Positions 6,471 through 9,900 of a stretch of DNA of 9,900 nt are shown here, in pieces. Below the pieces are notes generated by a model. That model had not been told where the DNA came from. It saw nothing but the letters and a program-made list of their open reading frames with translations, and ran no database searches. Each line of letters opens with the position of its first letter. Within the stretch, counting starts at the first letter, position 1. A program made the position numbers and the translations under genes. Source of the DNA: Minisyncoccota bacterium (GTDB taxonomy: Bacteria > Patescibacteriota > Minisyncoccia > Phycocordibacterales > UBA2100); contig JAESTJ010000053.1 in assembly GCA_016763615.1 (NCBI GenBank), forward strand, positions 1 through 9,900, in the 5' to 3' direction.

Positions 6471-7079
6471 ATGAAAAACATCTATCTTTGGGGAGGAATT
6501 ATTATTTTAGCGCTAGGCGCAATATTCTATTTTATGACACCAAATCAATCAGAAGAAAACACACAGGCAGAAGCCGACACACCAACTGAACAAGTGGGAG
6601 GAACTATCGCGATTATGAGCACATCGATGGGCGACATCACTATTGCGCTTAATACTACTGATGCCCCAAAAACAGTTGCAAACTTTGTAAAGCTTGCAAA
6701 TGAGGGATTTTATGACGGTATTAAATTTCATCGTGTAATTCCTAACTTCATGGTGCAAGGAGGTGACCCACTAACCAAAGACGATTCTGCTAAAGATCGA
6801 TGGGGAACTGGCGGCCCAGGATATACATTTGAAGATGAAATTCACGCTAATAACAATAACGCAGCAGGAACCATTTCCATGGCAAATGCCGGCCCAAACA
6901 CCAATGGTAGCCAGTTTTTCCTAAATGTTGCCAATAATGACTTTCTAAACGATAAACACACCGTGTTTGGAACAATTACCGATGGAATGGATGTAGTAAA
7001 TGCCATTGTGAATGTTCCTACTGAGGGAGCAGACAGACCAGTTGACGCTGTAATCATTAATTCGGTAACCATTAACTAA
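6471..7079 (+). CDS. Membrane-anchored cyclophilin-type peptidyl-prolyl cis-trans isomerase
   Basis: This 202-residue protein catalyses cis-trans isomerisation of X-Pro bonds. An uncleaved N-terminal helix (about residues 5-22) and a short acidic linker place the cyclophilin domain (about 44-202) outside the membrane. Catalytic landmarks are intact: FHRVIPNFMVQGGD (R88, F93, Q96), SMANAGP and NGSQFFL (A138, N139, Q148, F150) and the KHTVFG strand with H163. The Trp of human CypA that helps bind cyclosporin is Phe here (F158), as in many bacterial cyclophilins. The domain has the compact length usual for bacterial enzymes. It is first in a probable operon, 5 nt before the Gmad2-type gene, behind an extended -10 promoter. 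Its likely job is folding of exported proteins, inferred from its anchor and neighbours. Confidence 0.95.
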   Translation: MKNIYLWGGIIILALGAIFYFMTPNQSEENTQAEADTPTEQVGGTIAIMSTSMGDITIALNTTDAPKTVANFVKLANEGFYDGIKFHRVIPNFMVQGGDPLTKDDSAKDRWGTGGPGYTFEDEIHANNNNAAGTISMANAGPNTNGSQFFLNVANNDFLNDKHTVFGTITDGMDVVNAIVNVPTEGADRPVDAVIINSVTIN

Positions 7080-7084
7080 GTCGT

Positions 7085-7593
7085 ATGCCCCCTAAAAACA
7101 AATTATTTAAGGGGCCATTGGCTACCATTGTAGTTTTAGCGCTTTTCTTGGGAATAGCTACTTTTCTTCTACAAAATTCCACCCAATTAGAGGATACTAA
7201 TCTTGAAGAATCGACCTCTGAGGAGATTGTCGTTCGTTCAGATGGAAATGACTTCGACGGACTCGCGGTGTTTCCTACTTGGAGTACCGTAGAACCAGCT
7301 ACGTTTCCGATAGTCATTGATGGACAAGCTCGTGGAACTTGGTATTTTGAGGCAAACTTTCCTATCGAAGTGCAACTTCGTGATGGAGTAGTTCTGCTAC
7401 TGGTTTTGCTCAAGCTCAAGAAGATTGGATGACAGAAGAAATAGTGACTTTCTACGCAGAACTACAGAGAGTCGAAGGAGCGCCCGAGCATGTTGGTATG
7501 GCCGCCTTAATATTAAGAAAAGCAAATCCAAGTGGTGTACCTGAAAACGATGCAGAATTTGTCACGCAAATTCTTATAGACACTACTCGGTAA
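7085..7593 (+). pseudogene. Gmad2-like membrane-anchored protein gene broken by a one-base frameshift
   Basis: The frame from ATG 7085 encodes an N-terminal anchor helix (about residues 12-29), an acidic linker and the start of a Gmad2-like Ig domain (FPIVIDGQARGTWYFEANFP, then EVQLRDGVVL), but then drifts into a Leu/Lys-rich tail and stops at TGA 7430-7432. The rest of the domain is preserved in the -1 frame from about 7397: TGFAQAQEDWMTEEIVTFYA, then ILRKANPSGVPENDAEF, ending at TAA 7591-7593. The switch falls between about 7395 and 7399 and is explained by one missing base in GTTCTGCTACT. The joined protein would be about 169 residues. Gmad2 domains occur in spore-germination and many envelope proteins, and their ligand is not known. 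The downstream frame is undamaged, so this is either a recent mutation or a sequence error. No slippery heptamer for programmed frameshifting is seen. Confidence 0.8.
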
Positions 7594-7613
7594 ATCACTC
7601 AGTATTTTTTGAC

Positions 7614-8870
7614 ATGACGTCGACCATTAAAAAAACCTTCTTTGGGATACTTACTACGCTAATTCTTTTTAGCGTTTTTACACCCGCTCCTCTTAGTGCC
7701 CAAAGTACTTTGGAAGTTGAAAAGCCAGTTACGGTCCATGTTTTTGAGCGTCTAGATTGTACGTACTGTAAGGCTGAGAAAAAGTTTCTAGAAGATTTGG
7801 TTTCAAGTGGTGAGCCAAGTTTTGTTATAGAGTGGCACAATATTGTTGATGACAAAGAGGCAAACACTTTGTACCAAACTATCACTGCACTGAAGAAGGT
7901 TCCTCGCATTACACCAATTACTATCGTTGGTGACACCCTTATTCAGGGGTTTGATGCTCCAGAAACCACAGGCGAGAGAATAATAGCGGCCATTGCTCGC
8001 AGCCACGAGGTGGGTGAATTAACTTTAGATGAATTTATTGCCGGTAAAACTCTTCTTGAAGGAAACTCAACTGCAGGATGTGACAGTGGGGATGTTTGTC
8101 TACCAAATTCAGACTCGCATGAATTTTCCTTTAAACTTCCGATACTTGGCGTAGTTGACTTGCAGACATTTTCTTTAGGAACTCTTTCTATAGTACTGGG
8201 AACAATAGATGGATTTAATCCGTGTGCGATGTGGGTTTTGATAACCTTTTTGCTTATATTGTTACAAGTTGGCAGTAAGAAAAGAATGCTTCAAATCGCA
8301 GGGCTTTTTCTTATTGCAGAGGCAGTTATGTATGGCCTAATTTTGAATGTTTGGTACACCACGTGGGATTTTGTTGGCTTAGACGGAATCGTGACACCCC
8401 TAATAGGGCTACTCGCCATGGGAGGTGGAGCCTTTTTCTTGTATAAGTGGCATAAAAGTAAGAAAGCGCTGACGTGTGATGTTGCGAGTACAAAAACACA
8501 GGGTAAAATCCAATCTAAAATTAACGCTATTGCAAAAACACCATTAACGCTTGCTGCGGTAGGTGGAATTATAGGAATAGCGTTCTCAGTTAATATTATA
8601 GAATTTGCATGTTCAGTTGGAATTCCTCAAGCTTTCACGAAAATCTTGGAGTTGAATCAGCTCGGTCTATGGGAAACTCAAGGATATACGCTCCTTTATA
8701 TTCTGTTCTACATGCTCGACGACTTCATAGTATTTGGGCTTGCTCTATGGGGATTTAATAAAATCCATGCAATGGAAAAATACTCACGACTATCAATGCT
8801 CATTGGTGGAGTTCTTATGATTTTCCTAGGAGTACTTCTGACTTTTGCACCAAATATTTTAACTTTCTGA
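7614..8870 (+). CDS. Thioredoxin-like and DsbD/CcdA-like membrane fusion protein
   Basis: This 418-residue protein joins an exported thioredoxin/glutaredoxin-like domain to a polytopic membrane domain. A signal or anchor segment (residues 1-29) precedes VHVFERLDCTYCKAEKKFL, whose CxxC is C49-C52. ITPITIV matches the cis-Pro strand and IQGFDAPE follows. A linker carries two more cysteines (C156, C162). From about residue 170 come about six membrane segments with the paired cysteines expected of the DsbD/CcdA family: GFNPCAMW (C204) and IEFACSVGIP (C333). Such proteins pass electrons from cytoplasmic thioredoxin across the membrane to an outer thiol partner, which here is fused on the same chain. 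Whether it reduces or helps oxidise exported disulphides cannot be told from sequence. It starts 20 nt after the Gmad2-like gene without a Shine-Dalgarno sequence and lies in the same likely operon as the cyclophilin, which suits a role in extracytoplasmic folding. Confidence 0.85.
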   Translation: MTSTIKKTFFGILTTLILFSVFTPAPLSAQSTLEVEKPVTVHVFERLDCTYCKAEKKFLEDLVSSGEPSFVIEWHNIVDDKEANTLYQTITALKKVPRITPITIVGDTLIQGFDAPETTGERIIAAIARSHEVGELTLDEFIAGKTLLEGNSTAGCDSGDVCLPNSDSHEFSFKLPILGVVDLQTFSLGTLSIVLGTIDGFNPCAMWVLITFLLILLQVGSKKRMLQIAGLFLIAEAVMYGLILNVWYTTWDFVGLDGIVTPLIGLLAMGGGAFFLYKWHKSKKALTCDVASTKTQGKIQSKINAIAKTPLTLAAVGGIIGIAFSVNIIEFACSVGIPQAFTKILELNQLGLWETQGYTLLYILFYMLDDFIVFGLALWGFNKIHAMEKYSRLSMLIGGVLMIFLGVLLTFAPNILTF

Positions 8871-8877
8871 TAATTGT

Positions 8878-9900
8878 ATGAAGCAAGATACAGCGTTAAA
8901 CATACTGAAGACTGGACGTAATGTGTATCTTACTGGCGCTGCAGGCTCTGGTAAGACACATGTATTGAATCAGTACATACAATACTTACGCAAAAATAAT
9001 GCAAGCATTGGAATTACAGCTTCAACGGGAATTGCTGCAACGCACCTAAGTGGGATGACCATTCATGCTTGGTCAGGAATTGGAATTAACGATTATCTAA
9101 GTGAGTGGGAGATAGATTCTCTCACGCAACGACAGCCGCTTGCCAAGCGCTATGAGCGTACCTCAGTACTACTTATCGATGAAGTTTCAATGCTGCGTCC
9201 TGAAATACTAGACGTAGTTGATCAAGTAGCTCGTGCAATGAAACGAAACAATGAACCTTTCGGGGGCATGCAGGTAGTACTCTCAGGTGACTTTTTTCAA
9301 TTACCGCCCATTGTTCGGGATGGTAGCGAGGAAGCATTCATCGATTCTTCTCGTGCGTGGCATGAGGGAGATTTTCGCGTGTGCTACCTAACAGAGCAGT
9401 ACAGACAAGAGGGAGGGAAGCTTTTAGATATTCTGAATGACATTCGCGACGGGGAAATCTCTACTCTCTCGCAAGAATCACTGGAGAGCCGCATGAGTAA
9501 TGATGTATCCCCCGATGAAAATGCAGTAGTTTTGCACACACACAACAGAAACGTAGATGAGCGAAATGTACAAGAGCTATCCAAGCTTGATGGAGAAAGC
9601 AGTGAGTATGAAATGACATCCACTGGCCGAGCAAACTTAATTGAAACACTAAAAAAGAGTGTTTTGGCACCTGAACTGTTAGAACTAAAAATTGGTGCTC
9701 GAGTTATGTTTGTCAAAAACTCCCCAGAGCAAGATTATGTAAATGGAACTTTAGGAGAAATTACTGATTTAGATGGTGAGTATCCTATTGTTCAAACAAA
9801 CTCAGGTAAAGAAATAGTTGCTCGCCCAGTATCGTGGGAGACAACTGATGACGCCAAGGTGCTCGCGAGTGTCACGCAAGTTCCTTTGCGTCTTGCATGG
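8878..9900 (+). CDS. Pif1-family DNA helicase, 3' end outside the window
   Basis: An ATG 7 nt after the preceding stop opens a frame that runs uninterrupted to the right edge (341 codons). It encodes a superfamily 1B ATP-dependent 5'-to-3' DNA helicase of the Pif1/RecD2 type. Visible motifs: Walker A GAAGSGKT (residues 20-27), motif Ia TASTGIAATHLSGMTIHAW, Walker B LLIDEVSML (D101, E102), motif III GDFFQLPP (137-144) and LTEQYRQ. The region near 9690-9790 (IGARVMFVKNSPE, YVNGTLGEI) matches the beta-barrel segment of Pif1 proteins before the final helicase motifs, which lie past the window. Pif1 helicases unwind forked and G-quadruplex DNA. Its place behind envelope genes looks like simple operon packing. 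The missing C-terminus may hold an extra domain. Confidence 0.93.
   Translation, partial: MKQDTALNILKTGRNVYLTGAAGSGKTHVLNQYIQYLRKNNASIGITASTGIAATHLSGMTIHAWSGIGINDYLSEWEIDSLTQRQPLAKRYERTSVLLIDEVSMLRPEILDVVDQVARAMKRNNEPFGGMQVVLSGDFFQLPPIVRDGSEEAFIDSSRAWHEGDFRVCYLTEQYRQEGGKLLDILNDIRDGEISTLSQESLESRMSNDVSPDENAVVLHTHNRNVDERNVQELSKLDGESSEYEMTSTGRANLIETLKKSVLAPELLELKIGARVMFVKNSPEQDYVNGTLGEITDLDGEYPIVQTNSGKEIVARPVSWETTDDAKVLASVTQVPLRLAW

Noticed and set aside
7072..7419. Minus-strand frame opposite the Gmad2-like gene
   Set aside because: The + strand shows a membrane anchor and conserved domain motifs there; the reverse frame shows nothing recognisable.
7384..7434. Programmed -1 frameshift in the Gmad2-like gene
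   Set aside because: No X XXY YYZ heptamer or clear downstream hairpin lies at the switch point.
1..9900. CRISPR array, tRNA, rRNA or insertion sequence
   Set aside because: No regularly spaced direct repeats, cloverleaf-like sequences, rRNA motifs, transposase motifs or flanking inverted repeats were seen on either strand.

Overview
The window looks like part of a small-genome Patescibacteria (CPR, Parcubacteria-like) chromosome. This placement is inferred from gene content: a huge Ig/Fn3-type surface protein, a CHB_HEX_C plus poly-Gly plus dockerin protein beside a membrane-anchored cohesin protein, a membrane-tethered cyclophilin next to a Gmad2-type lipid-face protein, a thioredoxin/DsbD-like fusion, a Pif1-family helicase, tight spacing and mostly missing Shine-Dalgarno sequences. 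There is no rRNA, tRNA, mobile element or CRISPR array, and every supported gene is on the + strand.

Region 1 (2-5678) is a cell-surface cluster. A secreted protein of more than 1,400 residues, cut by the left edge, is built from repeated beta-sandwich domains. It is followed 21 nt later by a secreted dockerin protein and 48 nt after that by a cohesin protein with a C-terminal membrane anchor. The adjacency suggests a cohesin-dockerin surface assembly unit. The dockerin gene carries a single-base frameshift that separates its signal peptide (4256-4315) from its mature part (frame open to 4850).

Region 2 (5679-6393) is a stand-alone unit. It has an inverted repeat over a possible -35 box, the only strong Shine-Dalgarno sequence in the window, a secreted or membrane protein of unknown function with Gly/Ala-rich hydrophobic segments, and a clear rho-independent terminator.

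Region 3 (6394-9900) is a probable operon behind an extended -10 promoter: membrane-anchored cyclophilin PPIase, Gmad2-domain protein (broken by a one-base frameshift), thioredoxin-DsbD/CcdA-like fusion, and a Pif1-like helicase cut by the right edge. Gaps between genes are 5, 20 and 7 nt. The first three encode envelope functions (proline isomerisation, an Ig-like exported domain, thiol-disulphide transfer), which would suit folding of the exported proteins in region 1. The large surface protein has exactly six cysteines in three domain-internal pairs.

The points most worth a second look are the cohesin-dockerin pair, the two single-base frameshifts in otherwise well-preserved genes, the redox fusion protein beside a cyclophilin, and the orphan membrane protein with its distinctive expression signals.
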